Source of the DNA: Myxocyprinus asiaticus | Lineage: Eukaryota; Chordata; Actinopteri; Cypriniformes; Catostomidae | Reading direction: 5' to 3' | NCBI RefSeq assembly: GCF_019703515.2 | Contig: NC_059346.1 | Span: forward strand, 53,950,001 to 54,014,000 | Length of the DNA stretch: 64,000 nucleotides | Shown: positions 11,339-54,690 of the stretch, piece by piece | Layout of the letters: the number at the start of each line of letters is the position of its first letter | Numbering within the stretch: the stretch's first letter is position 1 | Program-made: the position numbers and the translations under genes | The notes under the pieces: model-generated | Databases searched by the model: none | Seen by the model: only the letters and a program-made list of their open reading frames with translations | What the model was told of the DNA's origin: nothing

Positions 11339-12930
11339 TATAATTAATATCCTGCACATGCACTGTAAAATCTAATTAGCTGACCTTACTTAGAATTTAT
11401 TTTACCATGCTTTTTCTAAGTAAACATACTTATTTGTCTCAAGTAAAGTGAACTTAATTATTTAAGTACAGTTTACTAGTTAAGTAAACTTAACTCATCT
11501 GTGATCAAAGTATTGGTGTCTTCATTTATTTAATTAACTAAATTGAGTTATAGCATATCTTATAAAGTATAAGGGAAACTATGACTAGACTATAGGTTGC
11601 CCATATGCCCATATCTCATCAGTACTTCGAAGTGCACATAGATCTGCACTTTTGAAAAGTACAAATAGAGTAGAAAATGACTTAAATGTAACAGGCTCCA
11701 AGTTCACTTATCACCCTCATGACTTCACACAAACGACTATCAAACAGCTACAACAAAACAACAACAATAGTCATAAGACTTAAAACTACTATTTTTTTTA
11801 ATAACAATTATTATATTATGCCATAAGTTCCCTTGTCTTGACCAAAACATACATATTTATTCAAGTGCAAGGGCTTATGGGTATCCCACACAGCCGCAAT
11901 TTTTTATTTGATAATTTTGAGTTAGTACTCGAAGCCAAAGTTTAAAGATATTTTATATATTTGAGTTATGATTCTAAAATGTGCCATTTTAAGTACTGTT
12001 TAATTAGGAACACTTGATTATTTTTACCAATGACAACTCTAGGGTTTAGAGAGTAACTGTAACTTAATTAACACTAGAAAGAATAGTAAACATCAACAAC
12101 AACAACAAAAGCTTAAAGTTTCACTAAGTAACTTTAGACTTTGTGTCATCTTGTACACTGACACCTAGCAGCTTGGATGCAGCATCATTTAAAATCAATA
12201 GTTTTCAGTTTCAGATGCCATTGTAGAAATGTAGTATTCACAGGCAGCCATGATTACTTTAATCAATGAGTGAAAGTGTCAAATAACAGGGCAGTTACTG
12301 AGATTAAGCGAGTAGTATTCAGCTGGTCATGTGATTCAAACATGGCCGCCCCCATGAGGGACCCTCTCCATGTAGAATAAAACAGCTTTTATAAGGTTAC
12401 TGATATGACTGGAGTCTTTATTTTAATGTGAGTGGTTATGCTATCCTTCATATATTGCAAAATTACAATTAATGTCTTTAGGAATTAAACTTTTTTAATG
12501 AGGACAAATTCATGAGCCTAAGGTGCACTTTAAGTTGCTTGGGATATTCCCATCAGGAAAACAATATTTATTCATAGAAATGAGACAAACAACAAATTAT
12601 ATTACTACAAATACATTAGCTAAGAAAGTGATATACATTAGTCCTTTATTCTTGTCCGTTTGACTAGTTTTGTATATTTTGACAAATTTGATGCAAATGA
12701 TACAAGATTTTGCACACATTGAACTGTCAAATCCACTTTTTCCAGACAATCCGTCGTGAAATGGGGATACAAATAAATCGTATTTATTTATGATGTCCGT
12801 TGCAAAGCTTTTAAACATAGAATAAAGACACAAGAGCGCTTCTCAGTTGCTATGGCGATAGCGAAAGCCAAAGGGTGGGACAACACGATATAACTGACAG
12901 CGTTCTTATCCAATTAGATTCTTTGTTTTT
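11339..12930. other. Intergenic, no gene seen
   Basis: AT-rich sequence with a patch of taagtaaactt-type motifs at about 11385-11500 that probably belongs to a dispersed repeat. I see no exon or RNA gene. Confidence 0.55.
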
Positions 12931-13088
12931 ATATTGAAAGCTATTCTAACCAATGACAATGCGAGTTTGAGTTCCAGCATAGCCAATCGCAGCGCTCAAG
13001 AAATGCACGTCAACCTACATTGATATCAAAGTATAGACGGCGCAGAAATAACGAGCGAAAAGTGGTGTGACAAAACGGCTGCCTGCAG
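12930..13088 (+). promoter_or_regulatory. hnrnpk: hnrnpk promoter and probable non-coding exon 1
   Basis: Two CCAAT-type boxes (ctaaccaatgac near 12946 and agccaatcgcag near 12980), with a third ccaat at about 12910, precede a CG-containing stretch, gacggcgcagaaataacg. A donor, ctgcag|gtttgt, follows at 13088/13089. This resembles a housekeeping promoter with a short untranslated first exon, spliced to the coding exon whose acceptor is at 14006-14007. The exact transcription start is not determinable. Confidence 0.45.
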
Positions 13089-14057
13089 GTTTGTTAAATG
13101 TTTTGATAAGCATTGCAATAATTGCACTTTAGGCTATTTTGTTTTATTTTTTAATTTCAGGAGTAATAAATGACAAAGGTGTTGAGCGTTAATTAGAGCA
13201 TTACATGTATTTGCGCTGCTGTAAATGACCCAGCACGCAAAGATAAGCAATTCTCAAAATGGAGCGAGTTTCCTACTGATGAGAGGCAACAGTCGTCGAC
13301 CACGCAACTTTACATCATTTTCGCTGTTATCTACAAAACGGAGACTTATACACATAAACGAACTGCTAATACATATGTTTAACATATGGACGTACAAACC
13401 TCGTGTTGTCATTTTGCGCGAGTCCGCTTGAAAACAAGCCATTTTGTGCCCATAGATCGCCAGCAAGAAAGGGCTCGTTTACTGTCACTTTTGAGGCAGA
13501 CAGTCTCGTTATAGTTCGCTAAATGCAGAAGTATTTCTCTTGTGGATGCTGCTGTGTTGATAATCATGATGGCTTAAGGGAACCGTTACCGTAAGGCTAG
13601 TGGGCTAAATGCTACCTGCGCACCATTTTGAAAGCAGTGGGCCTTAACTAGTCCTTTTAAACTAACGCGAGTGCTAGTTAACGAGAGGCTTCTTTTGGAT
13701 TTATTTTAGTGGGCGAAAGTGTACTTTGCCTGTCGCCGGCCTTGTTTATTTTCTATATAATTTCAGGTAATTTGCACGTCATGCTCGTCCTCAAATAACC
13801 ATTCATTGTATAAACTGTTTGTTTAAATTGCAGGTAATGAAAGCTCGAGCTGAAAATATGAGTATCCTATTATATAAGTGCCATGGCTTTTTGGACACAT
13901 ACCCTGTTTTTGGGGAGACACCATGGTGTTCTTTCTGCCAACAGTTTGGAGCACCATGTAGCTTAGTTTCTGATCTGTTTTAAACCTCAGCCCTCTCTGT
14001 GTCACAGAGTTACCGGTCGAGGACAGCCTATTCCAGATTCACTGCTGGCTGAAGACA

Positions 14058-43173
<29,116 letters not shown>

Positions 43174-43965
43174 AGAGTGGAGAGTGAAGCCAAACTGCCA
43201 TACCCATTCACTTCAACTTTTTTTGAGTCTACATTCCTCTGCTTCTTGGGTAGATGTGTCTCTACCATTTCTCCTAGCCATTTTTTTTTTTTTTTTTTTT
43301 TTTTTAAACGACACATTTAAGGGAAATTTTTTCTGCATAGCAAGTGGATCCGTTTATTTCTGTAACATTTTCTTTCTGTTCTTGAACGCCATTTTCCCAT
43401 TATTGATTATAATGTTTTGTAAATCAAGGGAGCCCATCTGTAATGTCCGCTGTTGGCCTTACCAGAGCTGCATGCCTAGTCTGTGCAACATGCAGAATGT
43501 AATCTTATTTGTAAATTTTTTGTTTTTGTTTTTTTTTTGCCCTTGATCATGAGTTTTTGGGGAAAGTGTAAATATTCAGTTAATTCTTTAAAAGTTTTAA
43601 TATCAGTATCAGTTTTATTTAAAGGATGAACAACTATTTTGATTTGAAGAATGGGGGGATTTGAGGTGGGAAAATGGATTAATTACTGAGGGCTTTTTTT
43701 TTTTTTTCTCCACCTGTTTTTCAAATTCATACCGACATTGGGATCCATTCAGTCTTGCTGGCGCTTGTTTTGTACGTCTGTTTGTAAGCATTTTTACCAT
43801 TTTAGATGGATCTTTCTAGACACCTTTCTCACCACAGATTGAAGGAATTTGTGGCTGTCTCATTAATGTTTCTCATATCTCATTCTTTCTCGCTCTGTCC
43901 CCTCTGGTGTTTGTAGATTGTGCTGCAAATCTAAAAAATAAAGTCTGTGCCACCTTTTACTAAAC
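43174..43965 (+). other. hnrnpk: hnrnpk 3' UTR
   Basis: About 790 bases from the stop to the inferred cleavage site. It contains T-rich stretches, including a run at about 43280-43305, and tgtttgt/ttttgt motifs. It is followed by a GT-rich downstream element (gtgttgtgtgtgtttttg, about 43987-44004). Confidence 0.75.
43937..43942 (+). terminator. hnrnpk: hnrnpk poly(A) signal AATAAA
   Basis: A canonical AATAAA followed within about 60 bases by a GT-rich tract, at the end of the 3' UTR. Cleavage is expected about 15-30 bases downstream. Confidence 0.85.
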
Positions 43966-44004
43966 CCCTGTTTGTGGCTTATTGAGTGTTGTGTGTGTTT
44001 TTGT

Positions 44005-44882
44005 ATTTTAATGGTAATGCATCTGGAATGAATTTCCATTCTTCCAGGTGAAGGTGCAATAAAATGGGAGTTGTTCTGATGAGAACTGAAGTTTTTGTGT
44101 CAAGACAAAGTTGTAGAACTGATGCATGCGCCTCCCGGTTGAAGACAAACTGAAATTTTCTTGCTAAAATAGCTCTGGCAGAACTTTATTAAATCGTGGA
44201 CAGTGGTTCCACGTGTTTGAAATTAGTTTTCTAAACTTAAATTACTATGTAATCTCAACAAAATTTTGTGTAGAAAGAACCTAGTTTAATTGGGTAAATC
44301 CAGCAAAATTACCTGTGTCAGTGTAACTCAAATAAATCTATTGTTTTTTTGTTTAATATCTGGTGAAAGTAAATGTTAGCATGCTAAATATGCTGATTGG
44401 AAACACTACAGAGGTTGGTTTACAAACTATGTCATGGTTAGCACAGCATGTGCTCAATGAAGTGAGCAATACATTTCATGTGCTCCACTCTTCACCATAA
44501 CAGTAACCCCCAAAACTCCAACATAAAAAACCTTGTCTAAATCTTATAACAAAACAAACATTAACAAGTATCCCTTTTTTTATATTCATCTTGCACAAAA
44601 ACACAAAATAGCTCTTTTAACATTTACGCTCCCTATTTGAGTTCTGTGTAAAGCTTGCTGGGAAATGCAAAATCCCCTGCACAGTTTCATCAATGCTGCA
44701 TTAACACCACTAAAAGTATTCATGTAGTCCCAGCTCAAATGGATTAAGTTCCATTTTACAAATTTTAATGGATAGAATGCAATGAAATCAAGTTATGACA
44801 AAATGTTCTAGAATTGTGTTGCTTTAGTTCATTTTAAGTAAATTGAACAAGCAGCAAAAAAAAAAAAAATTATAATAATAAT

Positions 44883-44915
<33 letters not shown>

Positions 44916-45230
44916 ATATATTTATTTATTTATTTTTATTTTTTTTCTCTTGAGTGATAAACCAGTAAAGAAGAAAATGCCTGGCATTTAAAATATTTTA
45001 CATTCTGTTCCTTGGTAGATGTTTATACTTTGCTGTAATTTTCAAAGCATGTCATTGGTAGAATGTGGAACAAAGGAAGAATAACTAGTTTGGTTTGAGC
45101 AAATGAATTTTTTTCTCTTTACGGTCAATATTAATAAGTACAGTGGAGTCCAAAAATCTAAGATCGCATTGAAAATTCAAAATCAAATTTAAACCTGAAA
45201 ATAATGTTTTAGGATATATATATCACACAC
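44005..45230. other. Intergenic downstream of hnrnpk
   Basis: AT-rich sequence with a TA run (44881-44911) and no recognisable exon or RNA gene. Confidence 0.6.
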
Positions 45231-45231
45231 A

Positions 45232-46780
<1,549 letters not shown>

Positions 46781-46802
46781 TATATGTGTGTATGTGTGTG
46801 TG

Positions 46803-46851
<49 letters not shown>

Positions 46852-46852
46852 C
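46781..46852. repeat. Compound (TG)n(TA)n(CA)n palindromic microsatellite
   Basis: A self-complementary alternating tract lying exactly between the right end of the Sleeping Beauty-type element and the left end of the next MITE. It could extrude a cruciform. Confidence 0.85.
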
Positions 46853-47366
46853 ACTACTAGTCAAAAGTTTTGAAACACTTGACTGAAATGTTTCCCATGA
46901 TCTTAAAAATCTTTTGAACTGAAGGCGTATGCTTAAATGCTTAATTTGTTTTGTAGACAAAAATATAATTGTGCCACCATATTAATTTATTTCATTATAA
47001 AACTAAAATTTAATTAAAATTTTTTTTGAAATTGATGACTTGGACCAAATAATAAAGAAAAGCAGCCAATAAGTGCCCAACATAGATGGGAACTCCTTCA
47101 ATACTTCTTAAAAAGCATCCCAGGGTGATACCTCAAGAAGTTGGTTGAGAAAATGTCAAGAGTACATGTCTGCAAATTCTAGGCAAAGGGTGACTACTTT
47201 GAAGATGCTAAAATATAACACAGTTTTGATTTATTTTGGATTTTGTTTAGTCACAACAGAATTCCCATATTTCTATTATTCCATAGTTGTGATGACTTTA
47301 CTATTATTCTAAAATGTGAAGAAAAAAATTATAAAGAATGAGTGTTTCAAAACTTTTGACCGGTAG
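46853..47366. mobile_element. Tc1-type MITE, copy B, both ends present
   Basis: Inverted ends: ctactagtcaaaagttttga and caaaacttttgaccggtag. The interior matches copy A at 18267. It retains the tail of a Tc1 transposase reading frame only. Confidence 0.88.
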
Positions 47367-48190
47367 AGTATATATACTGCGCTATTTCTAGGTCACTAAT
47401 AAAATGTAAGAACATTTGTGATGAGCCATTTTAGCTCCTTTGTACAAATGGCCAGATATCCTTGTTTTCATTGAAGCACACAAGATTGTCTTTGACACAT
47501 TTTCAAATCATGCTGGATAGCATGACTCGTCAGGTTTTGCACAAATTTGTTGAGTCCATGAAAGCTTGAGTGTATGCTGTCATCAAAGCAAAGGAGAAAG
47601 GGAAAATCTGACTTTTTAAACTTTTTGCTCAAATTGTTGCTGATAATATTATTTGTAATGGGAAAAAATTAACCACATAAAATATACTACTTATGGTCTC
47701 AGACTTTTGGACCCCACTGTAGGTTTTTCAATATTAATGTTGGTCTTTTATATGAGATAAGAAAACAGACATGAGGAACTTTTTTCTTTTGAACAAACTT
47801 GTGTAAGATGACTGTTTTTTTAAGAAGCTTGGTCTCGAAATTAAATGAGCCGAAATACCCACCTGTCAAGGTTCTGTTATTTTCCAATGCTCTGAAAAGA
47901 TGGTCATCTTTACATTTTGTAATTTTATCAATTACTAATTTTAACTGTAAAGCTGCTTAGCATTGCTTATTCCTTTACGTTCAATGTTTTATCCTTTGCC
48001 ATTTTACAGCATGCTTCCGCTTTTCTACCGTTTCAATTGCGTGTATATTACCATGTTCCCATTTTCTTTTCTTTTTCAATTATTTTTCCCCCCGCTAATC
48101 TACATCTCGCATTTCGACTGCATGCATTCATATTCTCCTCTGTGTTTTACACAGATTATTGCATCAATCTCAAACCTCTGCTGATAGGAA
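47367..48190. other. Intergenic between MITE and LINE
   Basis: No gene seen. The last part (about 47950-48190), T/C-rich with ccgctttt and caacaacag motifs, may belong to the 5' region of the LINE that follows. Confidence 0.5.
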
Positions 48191-50415
48191 CCACCACAAC
48201 AACAGCAAACAATTGATGAGGGATTCACATCGATCTCAAACCCTGGCCGCTCAAGAACAACCATAACAACAACAAACAATTGTTATAGGAGATTCTATTG
48301 TAAAGAACATGGAAATAGAGACTCCAGCCACTATTGTTAAATGCATTTCGGGGGCTCGGGCGTCTGACATCAGATCAAATTTACAAGTGCTTGCTAATGC
48401 TAAATGTAGATTTTCTAAAATTGTTATTCATGTCAGCACTAACGATGTCTGGCTTCGCCAGTCGGAGATCACTAGAGATAATGTTAAAGAGGTGTGTCAA
48501 CTTGCAAAAACAATGTCAGACACTATAATATGCTCTGGCCCCCTCCCTGCTTGTTGTGGTGATGAGGTTTATAGTAGATTAGTGTCACTGAATGGCTGGA
48601 TGTCTGAGTGGTGTCTGGAGAATAGAATAGGATTTATAGACAATTGGAAGAGTTTTTGGGGTAGACCTGACCTGCTAAAGAGAGACGGACTCCATCCCTC
48701 CAGTGAAGGTGCCACTCTCTAGTAATTTACCTCATAATCTTAATAGTGATAGTATTTGACTAACTGGGTCAGGAAGCAGACAAACTGGCTAATCCGAACT
48801 TCTGCTAGCTGCCTTGAGATGTCACACAGGTCACATAAACTACAACACATAGAGACTGTATCACCTAGATCTCACATAGAGACTGTGTCTGTTCCCCGAA
48901 CTACTAAACACAAACCCCTCATTAAATCATTTAGAAAACATGATTAAGGTCAAACTTGGAAAAAAAAAAAAAATCATATTAAGGTAGGGCTACTAAACAT
49001 TAGATCTCTTTCTACCAAAGCACTAATTGTAAATTAAATTATTACAGATCATAGTTTGGATTCACTCTGTTTGACTGAAACCTGGCTTAAACCAGTTGAA
49101 TATATTAGTTTAAATGAATCTACTCCCCCAGGATATTGTTATAAACATGAGCCTTGTCTGAAAGGTCGAGGAGGAGGTGTTGCTGCAATTTACATTGAAG
49201 TTTCTGGTGTTACTCAGAGGACAAGATATAAGTTTAAGTCTTTTTGACTAATAATGCTTAATGTGACACTGTGAGATACAAATAAAAAAATCTCTGTCGT
49301 CTTTTGCACTTGCTACAGTAGATCACCCGGGCCATATTCTGGTTTCCTTGGTGAATTTGCAAATTTTCTATCAGATCTAGTAGTTACTGTGGATAGAGCT
49401 TTAATTGTTGGTGAATTCAACATTCACATAGATAATGAAAATGACACATTGGGATTAGCATTTATCGATATTCTCAACTCTCTTGGAGTCAGACAAAATG
49501 TGACAGGACCAATTCATCACCATAATCATACGCTAGATTTAATATTTGTTTATGGAGTTTATGTTGATACTATAGCAATTCTGCCGCAGAACAATTACAT
49601 CTCAGATCATTACCTCATCTCTTGTATGCTGCAATCAGCTAATGTTACTCAATCTACACCACGCTATTATTCAGGTAGAACTATTCTTTTGACCACTAAA
49701 GATAGCTTCACTAATAATCTTCCAGATTTATCTCATATACTCAGTAAGCCAAAAAGTCTAGAAGAACTTGATGTAATGACAGAAAATATAAACACAGTCT
49801 TCTCTAGCACTCTTGATAGTGTCGCCCTCCTTCGATTAAAGAAAAATGCCCTGCACCATGGTAAAATGATCACACTCATGCTCTCAAGAGAGCTGCTTGA
49901 AAAATGGAGCGCAAGTGAAAGAATACAAAATTAGAGGTATTTTGCAGTGCATGGAAGGATAGTGGCTGTAGCACTAAAAGCTGCCAGGTCAGCATATTTT
50001 AGCAAACTCATAGAAAATAACCACAACAATCCTAGGTGTTTATTCAGTACTGTGGCTAAATTGGTTAGGAATAAAGCCTCAACTGAACCAGTTATTCCAT
50101 CGCAGTACAATAGTAATGACTTCATTAATTTCTTTACTGATAAAATTGAAATAATCAGAAATAAAATTGGAACTATGCAATCAACTGTCACAGCACCTCA
50201 GAAAACAGTGTCTCATAATTTTGCTCATGAGCAACTTCAGTCCTTTGCTGTCATAGGTCATGAAGAGCTAACAAAACTTATCGAAATATCAAAAGCCACA
50301 ACATGTATGTTAGATCCAGTACCAACTAAGCTCTTAAAAGAGGTATTCCCTGTAATCTCAGAACCTCTTCTTAATATTATTAACTCCTCGCTCAACCTCG
50401 GGATTCATATCCTGG
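48190..50415 (+). mobile_element. Non-LTR retrotransposon with SGNH-type ORF and endonuclease, truncated within the RT region
   Basis: Three regions are read in order. About 48279-48722 is an SGNH-hydrolase-like domain with GDSIVKN (block I), HVSTND (block III; the usual Gly is Ser) and DGLHPS (block V). 49040-49640 is an apurinic-type endonuclease with LCLTETWL, GGGVA, VGEFNIH (usually GDFN), HTLDLI and SDHYLI. 49947-50410 is the segment before the reverse transcriptase, ending KATTCMLDPVPTKLLKE... The RT catalytic motif is missing. Stops at 48722, 49247 and 49934 separate the pieces. A CR1/L2-like clade is most likely. Confidence 0.85.
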
Positions 50416-50640
50416 GTCCTCGGCCCTGATCTGGCCCACACACCTAAAGTGAGCAGAACTAATGGGTGTGAGCCAGATTTGGCCCAGAGATTGTTAAATG
50501 AATGGTTCTGGCCCAGATGTGGCCCACAGTGTTTAAATTGAAGGAGGAACTGGTGTGGACCAGATGTGGCCCAAAGAAAGCTAATCATATTGACCTTAGA
50601 GTTTAGACATGGCCTGATAATGCCACATGGTGTTAACTGG
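50415..50640. repeat. Degenerate ggcccagatgtggccca repeat
   Basis: Imperfect units containing tctggcccacac, gccagatttggcccag, ggcccagatgtggcccac and ccagatgtggcccaaag, spaced about 50-60 bases. It abuts the broken end of the LINE. Confidence 0.65.
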
Positions 50641-50664
50641 GCTGTCATATTCAAATAAAATGAC

Positions 50665-50732
50665 AACAGTGACTCCAGTCAGGCTTCATAAGCAACCAAT
50701 TGGCCTGGTTGCTAGGGTGGGTAGAGTGGGGG
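50665..50732 (+). mobile_element. SINE fragment, copy 3
   Basis: gtgactccagtcaggcttca followed by caattggcctggttgctagg matches the body of the two longer SINE copies. Head and tail are absent. Confidence 0.7.
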
Positions 50733-50832
50733 GGGAATAAATAATGAATAAATTAAATGACAACAAGCAGTTGAAATTAATTATTTTAATTTTTAAGTTC
50801 ATCAGTTGTCAATACAGAGAAGTGCAAAACAG

Positions 50833-51473
50833 TTTAAAGGGATAGTTCACCCCAAAATGAAAATGCTCCCATCATTAACCTCATGCCATCCCATACGTGT
50901 ATAACTTTGTCTTCTGCTGAACACAAATGAAGATTTTTAGAAAAATATCTCAGCTCTGTAAATCCATACAATGCAAGTGAATGGTGATCAGACCTTTGTA
51001 GCTCCAAAAAACACATAAAGGAAACATAAAAGTAATCCATATCTTCAGAATCGACATAATAGGTGTGGGTGAGAAGCAGAACAATATTTAAGTCCCTTTT
51101 TACTATAAATCTACACTTAAACTTTCACTTTCAGATGTGAAAATGAAACTAAACAGGCTTCACATGTGACTGTAGATTTATAGTAAAAAAGGACTTAAAT
51201 ATTGATCTGTTTCTCACCCACACCCATCATATCTTTTCTGAAGACATGGATTTAACCGCTGGAGTCTTATTGATTACTTCTATGTTTCTTTTGTCATTTT
51301 TGGACCTTCTTCGTTTTGGCCACCATTCACTTGCACTGTATGGACCTACAGAGCTGAAATATTCTTCTAAACATCTTTGTTTGTGTTTTGCAGAAGAAAG
51401 TTACACACATCTGGGATGGCAAGAGGGTGAGTAAATTATGAATTTTCATTTTTGGGTGAACTATCCCTTTAAA
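50833..51473. mobile_element. Fold-back MITE of the gggatagttcaccc family
   Basis: The left end ttaaagggatagttcacccc and right end tgggtgaactatccctttaa are inverted. The two halves are inverted copies along most of their length (for example ttactataaatctaca on the left and tgtagatttatagtaa on the right), giving arms of about 300 bp. Confidence 0.85.
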
Positions 51474-51686
51474 TTAATGATTTTAAAGTTCATCAGCTGT
51501 CAATTCAGAGAAAAGTAAAATGCTACAAAATGATGTTGCAACCCATAAAAGCAGCTCTGTGAGTACTTACATTAAACACCTTCATTTATTTTTAACGAGG
51601 TATAAATTTACTATGGCATAAATTAACTTTTAAAAAACAGTTATTTTAAAGTGTAGAACAGAAAGAGTGGGAATGGAGTGGATATA

Positions 51687-53266
51687 CAGGTGCATCTCAA
51701 TAAATTAGAATGTCGTGGAAAAGTTCATTTATTTCAGTAATTCAACTCAAATTGTGAAACTTGTGTATTAAATAAATTCAATGCACACAGACCGAAGTAG
51801 TTTAAGTCTTTGGTTCTTTTAATTGTGATGATTTTGGCTCACATTTAACAAAAACCCACCAATTCACTATCTCAGAAAATTAGAATACATCATAATACCA
51901 ATAAAAAAAACATTTTTAGTGAATTGTTGGCCTTCTGGAAAGTATGTTCATTTACTGTATATGTACTCAATACTTGGTAGGGGCTCCTTTTGCTTTAATT
52001 ACTGCCTCAATTCGGCGTGGCATGGAGGTGATCAGTTTGTGGCACTGCTGAGGTGGTATGGAAGCCCAGGTTTCTTTGACAGTGGCCTTCAGCTCATCTG
52101 CATTTTTTGGTCTCTTGTTTCTCATTTTCCTCTTGACAATACCCCATAGATTCTCTATGGGGTTCAGGTCTGGTGAGTTTGCTGGCCAGTCAAGCACACC
52201 AACACCATGGTCATTTAACCAACTTTTGGTGCTTTTGGCAGTGTGGGCAGGTGCCAAATCCTGCTGGAAAATGAAATCAGCATCTTTAAAAAGCTGGTCA
52301 GCAGAAGGAAGCCTGAAGTGCTCCAAAATTTCTTGGTAAACGGGTGCAGTGACTTTGGTTTTCAAAAAACACAATGGACCAACACTAGCAGATGACATTG
52401 CACCCCAAATCATCACAGACTGTGGAAACTTAACACTGGACTTCAAGCAACTTGGGCTATGAGCTTCTCCACCCTTCCTCCAGACTCCAGGACCTTGGTT
52501 TCCAAATGAAATACAAAACTTGCTCTCATCTGAAAGAGGACTTTGGACCACTGGGCAACAGTCCAGTTCTTCTTCTCCTTAGCCCAGGTAAGACGCCTCT
52601 GACGTTGTCTGTGGTTCAGGAGTGGCTTAACAAGAGGAATACGACAACTGTAGCCAAATTCCTTGACATGTCTGTGTGTGGTGGCTCTTGATGCCTTGAC
52701 CCCAGCCTCAGTCCATTCCTTGTGGAGTTCACCCAAATTCTTGAATCGATTTTGCTTGACAATCACAAGGCTGCGGTTCTCTCGGTTGGTTGTGCATCTT
52801 TTTCTTCCACACTTTTTCCTTCCACTCAACTTTCTGTTAACATGCTTGGATACAGCACTCTGTGAACAGCCAGCTTCTTTGGCAATGAATGTTTGTGGCT
52901 TACCCTCCTTGTGAAGGGTGTCAATGATTGTCTTCTGGACAACTGTCAGATCAGCAGTCTTCCCCATGATTGTGTAGCCTAGTGAACCAAACTGAGAGAC
53001 CATTTTGAAGGCTCAGGAAACCTCTTCAGGTGTTTTGAGTTGATTAGCTGATTGGCATGTCACCATATTCTAATTTTTTGAGATAGTGAATTGGTGGGTT
53101 TTTGTTAAATGTGAGCCAAAATCATCACAATTAAAAGAACCAAAGACTTAAACTACTTCAGTCTGTGTGCACTGAATTTATTTAATACACCAGTTTCACA
53201 ATTTGAGTTGAATTACTGAAATAAATGAACTTTTCCACGACATTCTAATTTATTGAGATGCACCTG
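51687..53266 (-). mobile_element. Tc1-like transposon, nearly intact, caggtgcatctcaataaatt ends
   Basis: Long perfect-looking terminal repeats: caggtgcatctcaataaatt at the left and aatttattgagatgcacctg at the right, next to TA. A Tc1 transposase runs on the minus strand from about 53003 (or the inner Met, MGKTADL) to 51967. The first part (186 codons) has the helix-turn-helix with CSQSAVSKHVNRKL and GRKRCTT. The second (194 codons) has SDESKF, FQQDLAPAHTA and [11 protein letters not shown], so all three catalytic acidic positions are present. A single-base frame break near 52530 separates the halves. It is the least damaged autonomous-type element here. Confidence 0.93.
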
Positions 53267-53279
53267 TATTTTTCTCTTG

Positions 53280-54240
53280 TACACTCAAAACAGGGATGTT
53301 TACTAGTAAACTGCACTGACTGATTTTATCAATTACAATGAATTTGATCAACTTACTGATTTTATTAATGTAAGTGTGTGAGTGCATGGTAAGGGCAGGT
53401 TATTACTCCTTGTTACGTCTCTTCCTTTCTCCTTCGCGGTCTGAAGCCAGCTGAAGCCACTGTTTTATTACTGACTCTATTTCTGTATTTGTTGCCCTCG
53501 ATGTCAAGGGATTCTTCCAGACAGCATCTAATGAATATAAATAGAAAAATCAAAGACATTAACTTTTGGCAGCAATGGGATACACCATTGCTCGACATCG
53601 AACATCATTGGGGCCTACACAAAATAATCCACACAAGATTCAAGTTTCCCATGAAGTATAATTAATGTAATTAATGAATTGATTAATTACAGAATGCTAG
53701 CTAATTCAAGATCATTTCAGCTAACATTAACAAACGGGACAGCAATGAACGAGATAGCTAATATAACCCTGCTCGTGGAAAGTCAATTAGTTAGCCATAA
53801 AGTTCAGTAGACACTGTACAAAGTTAGATAGCTAACTAAAATGAATATATTGTAATTTAAGGAATGTTTTTCTAAAGATACACAACAACAGTCGGTGTAA
53901 AAGTCTCCAGGACTGAACGGGTTTTCTAACATAATATGTTCTTTCTCCTAACAGGCAATCACATCTAACGTTAGGCTATATAGATATAACAATTATTTTC
54001 CACTTCACTTGACAGTTAAAACACTACCATACTACTCTTACTATTTCTGCCATAGACAGACATGGCAGAAGTATTAAGAGTAGTATAGGTAGTATGCCAT
54101 TCTGAACTCAGCTAAGGACTGTTTGTTGGTGGCGTCAATTGACCTCACTGTCCTGTGAACATTTCCTGCTTGTCAATCAGAGAAAATTTAGCAGAGAAGG
54201 GCCACTTCTATTAAAATAAATGGAAGAAATGTGAACGCTC
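53280..54240. other. Intergenic, no gene seen
   Basis: AT-rich sequence. A short inverted pair (actaccatactactcttact near 54025 and agagtagtataggtagta near 54077) can form a small hairpin. No exon recognised. Confidence 0.5.
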
Positions 54241-54243
54241 AAC

Positions 54244-54404
54244 GGCAGCCAACGATCAACGGAAAAAATACAGCTTCATCACCGCTGCCTTTAAACACCG
54301 AGCGCGCCTCTCCTCGGGTGACCGGTCTCTACTTGCTGGCATCTTCGCTGGTCCAGGAACGGAGTGGGGAGGATCGCATGTGAGTTAGATGCGTCACCAG
54401 ACCC
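54244..54404 (+). repeat. 161-bp direct repeat, copy 1
   Basis: It matches 57020-57181 closely (tttaaacaccgagc, ctggcatcttcgc, gtccaggaacggagtggg, gtgagttagatgc). Copy 1 lies outside the hAT element and copy 2 inside it. Confidence 0.88.
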
Positions 54405-54690
54405 GCACCCCCGGCGTGAGTTAGATGCAATCCTGGGGATTGGAGCACACATTGCGGCCGGGCCGGTCGAGTGAAGCTAGCGCCACATGCGACTCGGACC
54501 AATAAAATTTTTCTGCTTATTTGAAATATGTTCTTTTGTCGTAATCTTGACCAACCGTTTTGGAGATTTCGGTCTTTCCCCATTCAAGTAGATAGGAGCT
54601 GCACTGTCATGACGCTTGTTTACATAGTAAAATAGCTGCCCAAACTGGTAAAGAGCATCCCAAAAATGGCCGCCGAGTGGACTGACTTAC

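Noticed and set aside
11065..11343. Long RERERE or SLSLSL frames
   Set aside because: They are translations of a (GA)n microsatellite.
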